6,094 bases of DNA, taken from the NCBI GenBank assembly GCA_030631085.1, contig DAOVLV010000127.1, positions 1 through 6,094 of the forward strand, written 5' to 3'. The notes under the pieces were generated by a model. That model did no database searches. It was not told the origin of the DNA and saw nothing but the letters and a program-made list of their open reading frames with translations. This stretch comes from Planctomycetales bacterium. GTDB lineage: Bacteria; Planctomycetota; Phycisphaerae; SM23-33. Position numbers and translations under genes: made by a program. Shown piece by piece: positions 1-5,906 of the stretch (the stretch's first letter is position 1; each line of letters starts with the position of its first letter).

Positions 1-653
1 CGGCCCTTGCTACGGCATCGGCCGGCGCTGTTATCGGCCTGGTTATCGCGCTTGTTCTGCTTCGTCTGGGATGGATTCAACAGAGTTTCATCGACGCCGA
101 CGACAAAATCATTACGGACGAAAAAGAAAGTACCGTAGCGATTACCGCGCAAGACGGCGTGAATCCGAGAAAGGAAATCCTCCGCGAAATACTGTTCCTC
201 ACGCCGGCAATTGTGCTGGGAGTGGCGGGATATTTCCTCGCAACGCGAATCCCCGCCGCTGAACGATTTTGCAACGAAATTTTCGGCAAAACCACAATAT
301 CAAAAAACCTCGCGTCGGGAATGGGCGCGGTTTTCGGGATGCTTGTCGGTGCTGCCTGGATATGGGGCGCGCGGATTTTCGGAACGCTCGTATTCGGCAA
401 AGAAGCGATGGGAATGGGCGATGTACACATCCTCGCGGCTGTCGGAGCGGTGGCCGGCTGGAAGGTCGCCACGCTGGTCTTTTTCGTTTCGCCGTTTCTC
501 GGGCTGTTCTGGGCACTGCACCGGCTGATTGCTCGCGGCAAGCGGGAACTACCATACGGACCCTGGCTGGCACTGGGAACACTGGTCGTGCTGCTGTTTT
601 ATGACGTTCTGGTTGTTTTTATCAATCGCTTTAGCACCTTGATTGCGGCATAA
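1..653 (+). CDS. Prepilin peptidase (type IV leader peptidase, A24 family), C-terminal part, cut by the left edge
   Basis: Inner-membrane aspartyl peptidase that removes the leader of type IV pilin-like or type II secretion pseudopilin precursors. The frame is open from base 3 to the stop at 651-653 (216 visible residues), so the true start lies outside the window; the GTG at 159 is internal. The second catalytic site is visible as GKEAMGMGDVH (residues 132-142), the family's GxGD motif with Asp140 as the expected catalytic residue. It is followed by LAAVGA and LPYGPWLALG (183-192), the usual [PY]xGPxLA element. Hydrophobic segments lie near 6-21, 63-81, 105-124, 145-177 and 184-208. Between the first two is a charged stretch ending NPRKEILRE, which I remember from planctomycete members. 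The first catalytic Asp is not in the visible part and should lie upstream. PilD, GspO and ComC are alternative names; context does not decide between pili and secretion. Confidence 0.88.
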   Translation, partial: ALATASAGAVIGLVIALVLLRLGWIQQSFIDADDKIITDEKESTVAITAQDGVNPRKEILREILFLTPAIVLGVAGYFLATRIPAAERFCNEIFGKTTISKNLASGMGAVFGMLVGAAWIWGARIFGTLVFGKEAMGMGDVHILAAVGAVAGWKVATLVFFVSPFLGLFWALHRLIARGKRELPYGPWLALGTLVVLLFYDVLVVFINRFSTLIAA

Positions 654-725
654 AAAAGAAGAAACAGAATAGCAGGATTACAGGGATTTTAGGATTGCAG
701 GAAAAAAAAGAAGAAACAGAATAGC
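652..725. repeat. Direct repeat, two copies at 652-673 and 704-725
   Basis: A 22-nt unit (A-run, then GAAGAAACAGAATAGC) is identical at 652-673 and 704-725, 52 nt apart. Each copy continues into a related GGATTAC(A/G)GGGATT stretch (674-688 and 726-740). The first copy begins inside the stop codon of the prepilin peptidase gene. The match includes the purine-rich flank, so it looks like a local duplication of the left arm of the neighbouring inverted repeat. No protein-coding role is apparent. Confidence 0.8.
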
Positions 726-831
726 GGGATTACGGGGATTACCGGATTATAGGGATTTTCTTTTTTGTTTTTACCCTGTAATTTTAAAATCCCTGTAATC
801 CGGTAATCCCTGTAATCCTGCTATAATCTGT
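716..831 (+). repeat. Long imperfect inverted repeat of the GGATTACAGGGATT type, able to form a hairpin
   Basis: The left arm 716-759 pairs with the right arm 786-831 around a T-rich 26-nt loop (760-785). Comparing the left arm with the reverse complement of the right gives 41 Watson-Crick pairs, a 2-nt bulge and three differences. All three would be G-U wobbles in a plus-strand RNA (left G or U, right U or G). Bases 664-687 can instead pair with the same right arm, with only the 2-nt bulge. A run of five T follows at 831-835, so the hairpin could act as a terminator of the prepilin peptidase transcript. It ends just before the Shine-Dalgarno sequence of the next gene. A TATAAT (822-827) falls inside the right arm but lacks a convincing -35 box. 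Confidence 0.8.
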
Positions 832-847
832 TTTTGGAGAATCGACA

Positions 848-1165
848 ATGAACATGAAACTTATTCGCGGATATTCCATGGCCATCCTTGGGTTGTTGGT
901 GCTGGTGGCGACGGGCATCCTCCTTTTGAACAACCTTGGCGGAAAATGGGAGATGCAATTTTTCTGGAAGCCCGTAACGCTCAAACCTGCTGCCGGGATG
1001 CTCTTGGCTGGGTTATCCGGGATCATCGTCTGGTACACCGCCATCAAACTACTACCGATGGCATTCAAAACGCTGCGAAAAGGTAAAAACCTCCAGCAGA
1101 CCAAGAACAACCAGCAACGGTTAAAAGAACTGGAAAAGCAAAAAGATAATTCACCGACAGTATAA
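848..1165 (+). CDS. Small two-helix membrane protein, LapA-like (DUF1049-like)
   Basis: A 105-residue protein with two predicted membrane helices (about 9-29 and 47-71) joined by a short loop containing WEMQFFWKP. A hydrophilic C-terminal tail (about 76-105) is rich in Lys, Gln, Asn and Glu and could form a short coiled coil. The order helix, F/W-rich loop, glycine-rich helix, then charged tail resembles LapA-domain inner-membrane proteins, which in Escherichia coli take part in lipopolysaccharide assembly. The resemblance is in layout rather than clear motifs, so the family call is tentative. The ATG at 848 is preceded by GGAGA (836-840) at a 7-nt gap, which supports this start; an in-frame ATG at 854 is less well placed. 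The lipoprotein gene starts 76 nt downstream on the same strand, so the two may be co-transcribed. A safe alternative is hypothetical membrane protein. Confidence 0.75.
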   Translation: MNMKLIRGYSMAILGLLVLVATGILLLNNLGGKWEMQFFWKPVTLKPAAGMLLAGLSGIIVWYTAIKLLPMAFKTLRKGKNLQQTKNNQQRLKELEKQKDNSPTV

Positions 1166-1194
1166 ATTTGGCTGTGATTATCGGAAACATGCGG

Positions 1195-1200
1195 TATAAT
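1195..1200 (+). promoter_or_regulatory. Possible -10 box for the OmpA-like lipoprotein gene
   Basis: A perfect TATAAT lies 41 nt upstream of the ATG at 1242. No good -35 hexamer sits at 16-18 nt: TTGGCT (1168-1173) is 21 nt away, and the 17-nt position reads CTGTGA. The gene could therefore have its own weak promoter or be read from upstream. Confidence 0.3.
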
Positions 1201-1241
1201 CAGCCCGTTGGAATCGGGGTAATTCAGGAAAGGAACAAAAC

Positions 1242-1922
1242 ATGAATCGTGCAACCATTTTGTCAATTGTTGTTCTTCTGGGCGTCGTGCCGGTTGTTAC
1301 CGGATGCAATGACCAGTGCAAGGAGGAACTGACGACTCTGAAAGTACAGTACAACGACCTCCAGATGGAGAAGGGCGACCTTCAGACCTCCTTCAAGGAC
1401 AGCCAGGCTAAAAACAACAATCTGATGGACCTTCTGGCGAAAAAGGGCGACGAACTGGATGCCGCCAATGCCGAAATTGCCAAGTTGAAGTCGGCTCCGA
1501 AACCGACGCCGACGGCGAAAGCGACTGTACCCGCCGGTTGGCAGGAAACCGCCACGGGCGCCAAGGTAACACTCGCCAGCGACATTCTCTTCTCCGCCGG
1601 AAGGGCAACGCTCTCGAAACAGGGCGCTGCCAGGCTGAGACAAGTCGCCGCAACCATCAAGGCTACATACCCGGACTCGGTTGTCCGCGTGTACGGGTTC
1701 ACCGACAGCGACCCGATAAAGAAAACAAAAAAACTGTGGGCAGACAATCTGGACCTCTCGAGCAACAGGGCAATGGCTGTTGTGCGACAGTTACGGAGGT
1801 TGGGCATCTCGGCTGGAAAACTCGAAGCCATCGGTATGGGCACGACGCATCCCGTTGCCCCCAACAAAACGAACGCAGGCAAAGCCAGGAACCGCCGCGT
1901 CGAAATTGTAGTTGCCAGATAA
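1242..1922 (+). CDS. OmpA-family peptidoglycan-binding lipoprotein
   Basis: A 226-residue outer-membrane lipoprotein expected to hold the envelope to peptidoglycan. Residues 1-21 form a lipoprotein signal peptide: short positive end, hydrophobic VVLLGVVPVV core, then lipobox V-T-G-C with Cys22 as the predicted lipidated residue. Residues 26-84 are charged, heptad-like and probably coiled coil. A Pro/Thr/Ala linker (85-98) leads to the OmpA C-terminal domain (about 108-226). Its signatures are DILFSAGRATLS (114-125), YGFTDSD (151-157), LSSNRAMAVV (172-181), GMGTTHPVAPN (198-208) and NRRVEIVV (217-224). Asp155 and Arg218 or Arg219 sit where this family contacts diaminopimelate. AGGAAAGGAA (1226-1235) lies 6 nt before the ATG, a strong ribosome binding site. 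It is not Pal itself on this evidence: no tol genes are adjacent and the coiled coil is longer than in Pal. OmpA-like is secure; the exact role is not. Confidence 0.93.
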   Translation: MNRATILSIVVLLGVVPVVTGCNDQCKEELTTLKVQYNDLQMEKGDLQTSFKDSQAKNNNLMDLLAKKGDELDAANAEIAKLKSAPKPTPTAKATVPAGWQETATGAKVTLASDILFSAGRATLSKQGAARLRQVAATIKATYPDSVVRVYGFTDSDPIKKTKKLWADNLDLSSNRAMAVVRQLRRLGISAGKLEAIGMGTTHPVAPNKTNAGKARNRRVEIVVAR

Positions 1923-1929
1923 CAGAATG

Positions 1930-2022
1930 AACCACAAAGTACACAAAGAGCACAAAGAACAAAGCAATTAAGTTTTTTCCCTTTGCGTCCTTTGTGCCCT
2001 TTGTGGTTTATGTTTTTCTTTT
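1930..2022 (+). terminator. CACAAAG inverted repeat followed by a T-rich tract; possible terminator
   Basis: The left arm (1930-1964) holds tandem CACAAAG units with a period of about 9-10 nt. The right arm (1981-2008) holds CTTTG(T/C)G units. The outer ten bases pair perfectly (1930-1939 with 1999-2008), as do 1942-1948 with 1990-1996; the innermost unit pairs with mismatches. A T-rich tract follows (2011-2022). It lies 8 nt after the lipoprotein stop and 38 nt before hisA, so it plausibly ends the upstream transcript. The sequence type is a dispersed repeat I remember from intergenic regions of many environmental bacteria, so termination may be secondary to a repeat origin. Confidence 0.65.
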
Positions 2023-2046
2023 CAAGTTCTCCGATACGGCGGTTTT

Positions 2047-2769
2047 ATGGAAATATTCCCTGCGATAGACCTGCGGGACGGGAAGGTTGTCCGTCTAAGT
2101 CAGGGCGATTATGACCGGCAGCAAATCTATGCAAGCGATGCGTCGGCGGTGGCTGGACAATTCGTCGAAGCCGGTGCGAAGTGGATACACGTTGTCGATC
2201 TGGACGCCGCACGCAGCGGGACCAGAACCAATGCTGATGCGATTCGTGGTATCTGTCGGTCCGCCGGCGCAAAGGTCCAACTAGGCGGCGGAATTCGCAA
2301 CGATAAAGCGGTATTCGAAGCCCTGGACCTGGGCGTCAACCGGATAATTATCGGATCGGCCGCCCTGAAAAACTGGGCGTGGTTCGAGAAACTCACCCAA
2401 CAGTCAGCCTTGGCGGGGAAAATCGTACTGGCTCTTGACGCAAGGGGATCAAAACTGGCCGCTGCTGGATGGACGGAACAAACCGACCTGACAATCGCCG
2501 AAGTCTCCCGGCAGGCGAGTTCTCTTCCTCTGTCCGCCATTGTTTATACAAACATCGAGCGCGACGGGATGCTCACCGGGCCTGACCTGGAAGGAACAGC
2601 CGAACTGGTGAACTCGACAGGTTTGCCGATTATTGCATCGGGCGGGATCGCCTGTATCGACGACATCGCACGCTGCAAAGAGATTGGTTGCTCCGGCGCT
2701 ATCGTCGGACGAGCGTATTACGAAGGGAAGATTGACCTGGTTGATGCGTGCATAATGGCGCAAACGTAA
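2047..2769 (+). CDS. hisA: HisA, phosphoribosylformimino-5-aminoimidazole carboxamide ribotide isomerase
   Basis: Cytoplasmic histidine-biosynthesis enzyme (EC 5.3.1.16) that converts ProFAR to PRFAR by an Amadori rearrangement. The 240-residue length is normal for this (beta/alpha)8 barrel. The opening MEIFPAIDLRDGKVVRL is the HisA signature; HisF would begin with a CLDV-type strand. Asp8 and Asp131 (in LALDARG) match the catalytic pair on strands 1 and 5. Phosphate-binding loops appear as QLGGGIR (78-84), IIGSAA (101-106), ASGGIA (197-202) and GRAYYEGK (221-228). TNIERDGMLTGPD (168-180) is the usual loop before the second half-barrel phosphate site. No other his gene is in the window, so the pathway is scattered or split here. 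There is no clear Shine-Dalgarno sequence before the ATG, only a G-rich CGGCGG. It is followed by rho after a 186-nt gap. Confidence 0.97.
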   Translation: MEIFPAIDLRDGKVVRLSQGDYDRQQIYASDASAVAGQFVEAGAKWIHVVDLDAARSGTRTNADAIRGICRSAGAKVQLGGGIRNDKAVFEALDLGVNRIIIGSAALKNWAWFEKLTQQSALAGKIVLALDARGSKLAAAGWTEQTDLTIAEVSRQASSLPLSAIVYTNIERDGMLTGPDLEGTAELVNSTGLPIIASGGIACIDDIARCKEIGCSGAIVGRAYYEGKIDLVDACIMAQT

Positions 2770-2792
2770 AAAAACAGATAGAAAATTTTCTT

Positions 2793-2818
2793 GCTTTTAC
2801 TCCGGTAAAGCATTTTCC
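2793..2818 (+). terminator. Weak hairpin downstream of hisA
   Basis: GCTTTTAC (2793-2800) and GTAAAGC (2805-2811) form a seven-pair stem with one bulged T around a TCCG loop, followed by ATTTTCC. The stem is short and the T-run only four bases, so this is at best a weak terminator. The rest of the hisA-rho gap (to 2955) shows no convincing promoter hexamers. Confidence 0.25.
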
Positions 2819-2955
2819 TAATCATAGTAAGGGGCAGGATCGAAAGTAAATTTCTCGTTTGCCGAGAGGGTTTTCTCGAAGTCGCCGGCGAAAAAGGCTT
2901 CAGAAGTTCCATGAGCAAACCTGCTGGATTTTTATTTAAAGGATGTAAGACACCC

Positions 2956-4128
2956 ATGACAAAAAATAACAACAACGACGACGTAGCCACCGAAACACCA
3001 CAAGAGACCGTACCGGCATCAGGCGTGCTGGAAATTACCGAGAAGGGTTACGGATTCCTGCGACAGGCCGACAATACTTTTCACGCTACGCCCGGAGACG
3101 TGTTCGTCTCGAAGGATTTCATCGCCGGCGACCGTCTGCGTACGGGCGTTACAATCGAAGGCGAAGCCATACCCGCAACCAAACGAAAGGCGGGTCCGCG
3201 ACTCCAGAAGATTCTTCGCGTCAACGGAAGGGATTACGGGGACTGGTCGGAGGTTATTGCGTTCGCCGACATGACCGTCGTGGACCCCCAGCCACAGATG
3301 AAACTCGAAACCCCCGGCGGGCCTATGGAAATGCGGGTGCTGGACCTGATATGCCCCGTAGGTAAAGGGCAGCGAGGACTTATCGTCGCCCCGCCGAGGT
3401 CGGGAAAAACCATCCTCCTCCAGCAGATCGCAAACGCCATCCTCACAAATACGCCCGAAGCGCACCTCATCATCCTTCTGGTCGATGAACGCCCCGAAGA
3501 AGTAACCGACTTCAAACGTAAAGTCGCAGCCGAGATCGTCCACTCCACAAACGACCAGACAGTCGCCAACCATGTCCGGATAACCGAGTTCACTATCGAA
3601 CGCGCGAAGCGTATGTCCGAGTTCGGCCAGGATGTCGTGATCCTGCTCGACAGCCTGACACGACTGGGAAGAGCGTATAACCGCCACGTCGAAACCTCCG
3701 GAAGAACCATGACCGGCGGAATGGACATCAGGGCAATGGAGAAACCGAAACGACTCTTCGGAGCCGCCCGAAAAGCCGAAAACGGCGGGTCGCTTACCAT
3801 CCTGGCGACCGCACTGGTGGAAACCGGAAGCAGAATGGACGACCTGATTTTCGAAGAGTTCAAGGGTACAGGAAATATGGAACTGCAACTTGACCGTCAA
3901 CTGGCCGAGAAGCGAATCTGGCCTGCAGTCGATATATCAAAATCCGGTACCCGAAAAGAAGAACTGCTGATGGATGACTGGAAACTCCCGAAAATCCACA
4001 TGCTCCGCCGCTTCCTGAGCCAACTCAGCGTCGGACAGGAAATACCACAACTCCTCTCGGTAATGGCGAAATTCAAAACCAACGACGAATTCCTCAAACA
4101 CCTCGACCTCGCCGGTAAAACGTACTAA
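2956..4128 (+). CDS. rho: Transcription termination factor Rho
   Basis: Hexameric RNA-dependent ATPase and helicase that releases RNA polymerase from transcripts. Numbering from the ATG at 2956 (390 residues), the RNA-binding OB fold begins at SGVLEITEKGYGFLR (about 22-36) and continues with GDVFVSKDFI and RLRTG. The ATPase core has Walker A APPRSGKT (145-152), VDERPEEV (176-183) with the expected catalytic Glu178, Walker B VVILLDSLTRLGRAYN (227-242) and the Q-loop region SGRTMTGGMD (248-257). The late core motifs EEFKGTGNMEL (300-310) and SGTRKEELL (330-338) are also intact. Escherichia coli Rho reads PPKAGKT where this one reads PPRSGKT. The leader before the OB fold is short, polar and Asn/Asp rich, without the long insertions of some phyla. 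An in-frame ATG at 2911 would add 15 residues. I prefer 2956 because AAAGGA (2938-2943) precedes it, though the 12-nt gap is long and neither start is proven. Confidence 0.97.
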   Translation: MTKNNNNDDVATETPQETVPASGVLEITEKGYGFLRQADNTFHATPGDVFVSKDFIAGDRLRTGVTIEGEAIPATKRKAGPRLQKILRVNGRDYGDWSEVIAFADMTVVDPQPQMKLETPGGPMEMRVLDLICPVGKGQRGLIVAPPRSGKTILLQQIANAILTNTPEAHLIILLVDERPEEVTDFKRKVAAEIVHSTNDQTVANHVRITEFTIERAKRMSEFGQDVVILLDSLTRLGRAYNRHVETSGRTMTGGMDIRAMEKPKRLFGAARKAENGGSLTILATALVETGSRMDDLIFEEFKGTGNMELQLDRQLAEKRIWPAVDISKSGTRKEELLMDDWKLPKIHMLRRFLSQLSVGQEIPQLLSVMAKFKTNDEFLKHLDLAGKTY

Positions 4129-4321
4129 ACAGTGCCTGGCAGTCTGTTACACCAAGCGCACAAAGTTAACGCGTCGGCGGGAAATAAACGCAGCCGGCAA
4201 ATCAACTATCCGTGCGTTGTATTACCGCCTTTTTCGCAACAGGATTCCCAACCCGCCGATACAGACAAACACCATCGTTACCGGCCTGTCACGCCGAAGC
4301 GTCCGCAACAATCACGCTCGT
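4129..4321. other. Convergent intergenic gap between rho and the PEP-CTERM gene
   Basis: 193 nt separate the two convergent stop codons. I see no gene. Long plus-strand frames start in this gap, but they run on through the PEP-CTERM gene and look like its antisense shadow. The only compact structure is at 4291-4302, which on the minus strand reads ACGC-TTCG-GCGT, a four-pair stem closed by a stable C(UUCG)G tetraloop, 20 nt past the PEP-CTERM stop. No T-run follows it, so a terminator role is uncertain. A GCACAAAG (4158-4165) resembles one unit of the repeat at 1930-2008 but has no partner here. Confidence 0.5.
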
Positions 4322-5578
4322 TCACTTTTTCCGTCGTCGCAGCATCGCAACAGCGCCCAGCAACAGCAAACTCGCGGAGGCGGGTTCAGGGACAGTTTCC
4401 AGATATACATAAGAAGTCTGATGGTCGTTAATCGCCACCGGCAAACCGGTGTAGCCGGTAACGGTCTGGTCGAACCCGTATCGGATCTGGAAATCGAGAA
4501 TCGAACCGACATCAGGTGTGGCGCCGTCTGTAACCTTGAGGAACCATTCAATATCTCCGTTAAGGTAGTCGGCCAGAACGGCAGAGCAGTCAATATCCGT
4601 CAGTGCGAGATTATCGGCGGTGGAACCGCCCCATTTCCAGACGGTTGTGCTCCAGTCCGGGTTATCCGGATCGCCGGTGCCAATCACTACCGTCAGGTCG
4701 CTGATATAGGTGTGTGCGAGGGAGAAATACGCCGACAGTTGCGGCGTGGGGTCTTCGACCGGTTCCATCAACGTCCCGCTATAGACGCTGAAACCGTACC
4801 CTGAGTGCGTCTCGTTTTCCCATTGCCACTCCTGAAGCCCCCAGTGCCAGGTCGTCAGCAATACGACACTCTGCTTGCCGCCCGTGTCGTTGTAGCCGAC
4901 GCCGAGAACGCTGTGCCCGCCGGCGGTTGAACTAAGCCCCAGATGAACCGGTCTGCCCGCATCGATCTCGGCGCAGTAATCGTTATAATTCCAACTGCTG
5001 CCGACCGACTTGGTCAAGGCGGAAAACCTGCGGGACTCAATCTCACTCGTTCGCGTGTCATCCCACGCGCCGAAGGTCTCAAAACCGTGGGCCATGCGAC
5101 TGCGATACGTCCCGCCGTTACTGGTCAGCATGAAATCACCGAGACTGTCGGCAACGTGGTTCTGATAGGAACCATATGAAAACCCCCGGTTCATGCCCTC
5201 CTGCTTATGCGCCCATCCGGCAACTACACCTCGCGCATCGGTATAATCAGCAGAATTGGTGGAAGTGCCCGGATATGTAGCCGGCAGGTTCCGGTGATTA
5301 CCCGGAAAAGAATCATAACTGGAACCGGAATCTTCTTCCCAGAATCCGAACAACATTCCCGCCGCCGTCGGTGAGCATCCGTTCCACCAATCATAATCGG
5401 AAGGGGTGTTAGACAGGATAACCGCTCCGGGCTGCGGTGGTAAAAATGATTCTACCGGCGGGGGAATAGGCCCTTCCAGTCCGTACGGTTCCGGTTCGGG
5501 TTTATTCTGACCCAACGCCAGGCATGTAACAAACAGTAACGTAATGAAAACGACCAATCCATATTTTCCACTCACCAT
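4322..5578 (-). CDS. Secreted C39-like cysteine peptidase-fold protein with P-domain-like module and PEP-CTERM sorting tail
   Basis: A 418-residue exported protein. The ATG at 5578 was chosen because AAAGGA (5588-5593) sits 9 nt upstream and a good signal peptide begins at once; the frame stays open upstream to 5719, but that stretch is polar and Arg-rich. Residues 1-23 are the signal peptide, with likely cleavage after ALG. A Pro/Glu-rich linker follows. DYDWWNGCSPTAAG (61-74) fits the catalytic-Cys motif of C39-like, papain-fold domains (Cys68), and TAGGHSVLGVGYND (218-231) the His motif (His222). Residues about 280-370 resemble a proprotein-convertase P-domain beta-sandwich (HTYISDLTVVIG, then WFLKVTDGATPDVG). 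VPEPA (396-400), a hydrophobic helix (401-412) and RRRKK form the PEP-CTERM sorting signal, recognised by an exosortase not seen here. After the His motif the sequence reads LTTWHWG, where relatives I remember have an acidic DTW, so activity is uncertain. The substrate is unknown. Confidence 0.85.
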   Translation of the reverse strand: MVSGKYGLVVFITLLFVTCLALGQNKPEPEPYGLEGPIPPPVESFLPPQPGAVILSNTPSDYDWWNGCSPTAAGMLFGFWEEDSGSSYDSFPGNHRNLPATYPGTSTNSADYTDARGVVAGWAHKQEGMNRGFSYGSYQNHVADSLGDFMLTSNGGTYRSRMAHGFETFGAWDDTRTSEIESRRFSALTKSVGSSWNYNDYCAEIDAGRPVHLGLSSTAGGHSVLGVGYNDTGGKQSVVLLTTWHWGLQEWQWENETHSGYGFSVYSGTLMEPVEDPTPQLSAYFSLAHTYISDLTVVIGTGDPDNPDWSTTVWKWGGSTADNLALTDIDCSAVLADYLNGDIEWFLKVTDGATPDVGSILDFQIRYGFDQTVTGYTGLPVAINDHQTSYVYLETVPEPASASLLLLGAVAMLRRRKK

Positions 5579-5806
5579 CAGTTCCCATCCTTTCCAGCCC
5601 GAACCAGGCAGGTCCGAAACCTTTACAAGGCTCACGCTCAACGCGTCAAAACATGTACAAACTGCGCGCACTTTCCGCCGTGAGCGTTCCGCCCCGGTTT
5701 CGCGTGCGCACAACGACACCGGTGAGCGGTACTACTGGTGAGCGGGTACAAAAAGGGGTGAACAACCCTGCAAACGAGGCCTACAGACCTCTCCTCCACT
5801 AACGTA
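5579..5806 (-). promoter_or_regulatory. Long, potentially structured 5' leader of the PEP-CTERM gene
   Basis: If transcription starts near 5806, the leader is about 228 nt and holds no credible gene. In RNA order it first forms a six-pair hairpin at 5791-5776 (GAGGTC and GGCCTC, loop TGTA). A second stem follows at 5769-5755 (AGGGT and ACCCCT, with one bulge), then five U (5754-5750), a terminator-like arrangement. Next come two direct repeats, read on the plus strand as GGTGAGCGGTAC (5721-5732) and GGTGAGCGGGTAC (5737-5749), and a third GTGAGCG at 5680-5686. GCTCACG (5630-5636) can pair with CGTGAGC (5679-5685). GTGCGCAC (5704-5711) is a perfect palindrome. I recognise no known riboswitch class. 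The Shine-Dalgarno sequence at 5588-5593 ends the leader. Confidence 0.45.
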
Positions 5807-5812
5807 AAAGAC

Positions 5813-5841
5813 ATAATAACATGGATCTAAATAATCGTCAA
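5813..5841 (-). promoter_or_regulatory. Sigma70-like promoter for the PEP-CTERM gene
   Basis: On the minus strand, TTGACG (5836-5841) is the -35 box and TATTAT (5813-5818) the -10 box, separated by exactly 17 nt. A TG one base before the -10 gives an extended -10 motif. Both hexamers match the consensus at five of six positions. It lies between the carB stop and the PEP-CTERM gene, on the correct strand, so the gene is probably transcribed on its own rather than only by read-through from carB. Confidence 0.65.
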
Positions 5842-5906
5842 GATGTAAAATCTCAAAAGTGGCGCCGGAGATGCCCCAAAAGGTAAATTATCCGGGTTAG
5901 AGCGAC

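Noticed and set aside
93..119. FIDADDKIITD (residues 29-39) resembling the first catalytic-Asp motif of prepilin peptidases (IDxDxxxIPD)
   Set aside because: It lies about 109 residues before the GD motif, against about 64 in typical enzymes, and is followed by a polar stretch instead of a membrane helix. I expect the real first Asp upstream of the window.
822..827. TATAAT as a promoter for the LapA-like gene
   Set aside because: It is part of the repeat's right arm, and no -35 hexamer lies at 16-18 nt (the sequence there is around TCCGGT).
652..831. CRISPR-like array
   Set aside because: There are only two direct copies with a degenerate gap, followed by an inverted copy; no regular spacers and no cas genes.
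1145..1182. Hairpin GATAAT/ATTATC across the stop of the LapA-like gene as a terminator
   Set aside because: The inner stem is interrupted and no T-run follows, so it does not look like an intrinsic terminator.
3019..3900. Long minus-strand open frame inside rho
   Set aside because: It lies wholly antisense to a strongly conserved rho, and its Cys/His/Phe-rich product matches no family I recognise.
4158..4165. GCACAAAG as another copy of the CACAAAG repeat
   Set aside because: A single unit without a paired arm is too short to separate from chance.
4217..4804. Long plus-strand open frame starting in the rho/PEP-CTERM gap
   Set aside because: It is antisense to the PEP-CTERM gene for most of its length, has no ribosome binding site, and its low-complexity Arg/Gln/Ser composition fits a shadow frame.
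5579..5719. N-terminal extension of the PEP-CTERM protein to the ATG at 5719
   Set aside because: It would place 47 polar, Arg-rich residues before a good signal peptide, while the internal ATG at 5578 has its own well-spaced Shine-Dalgarno sequence.
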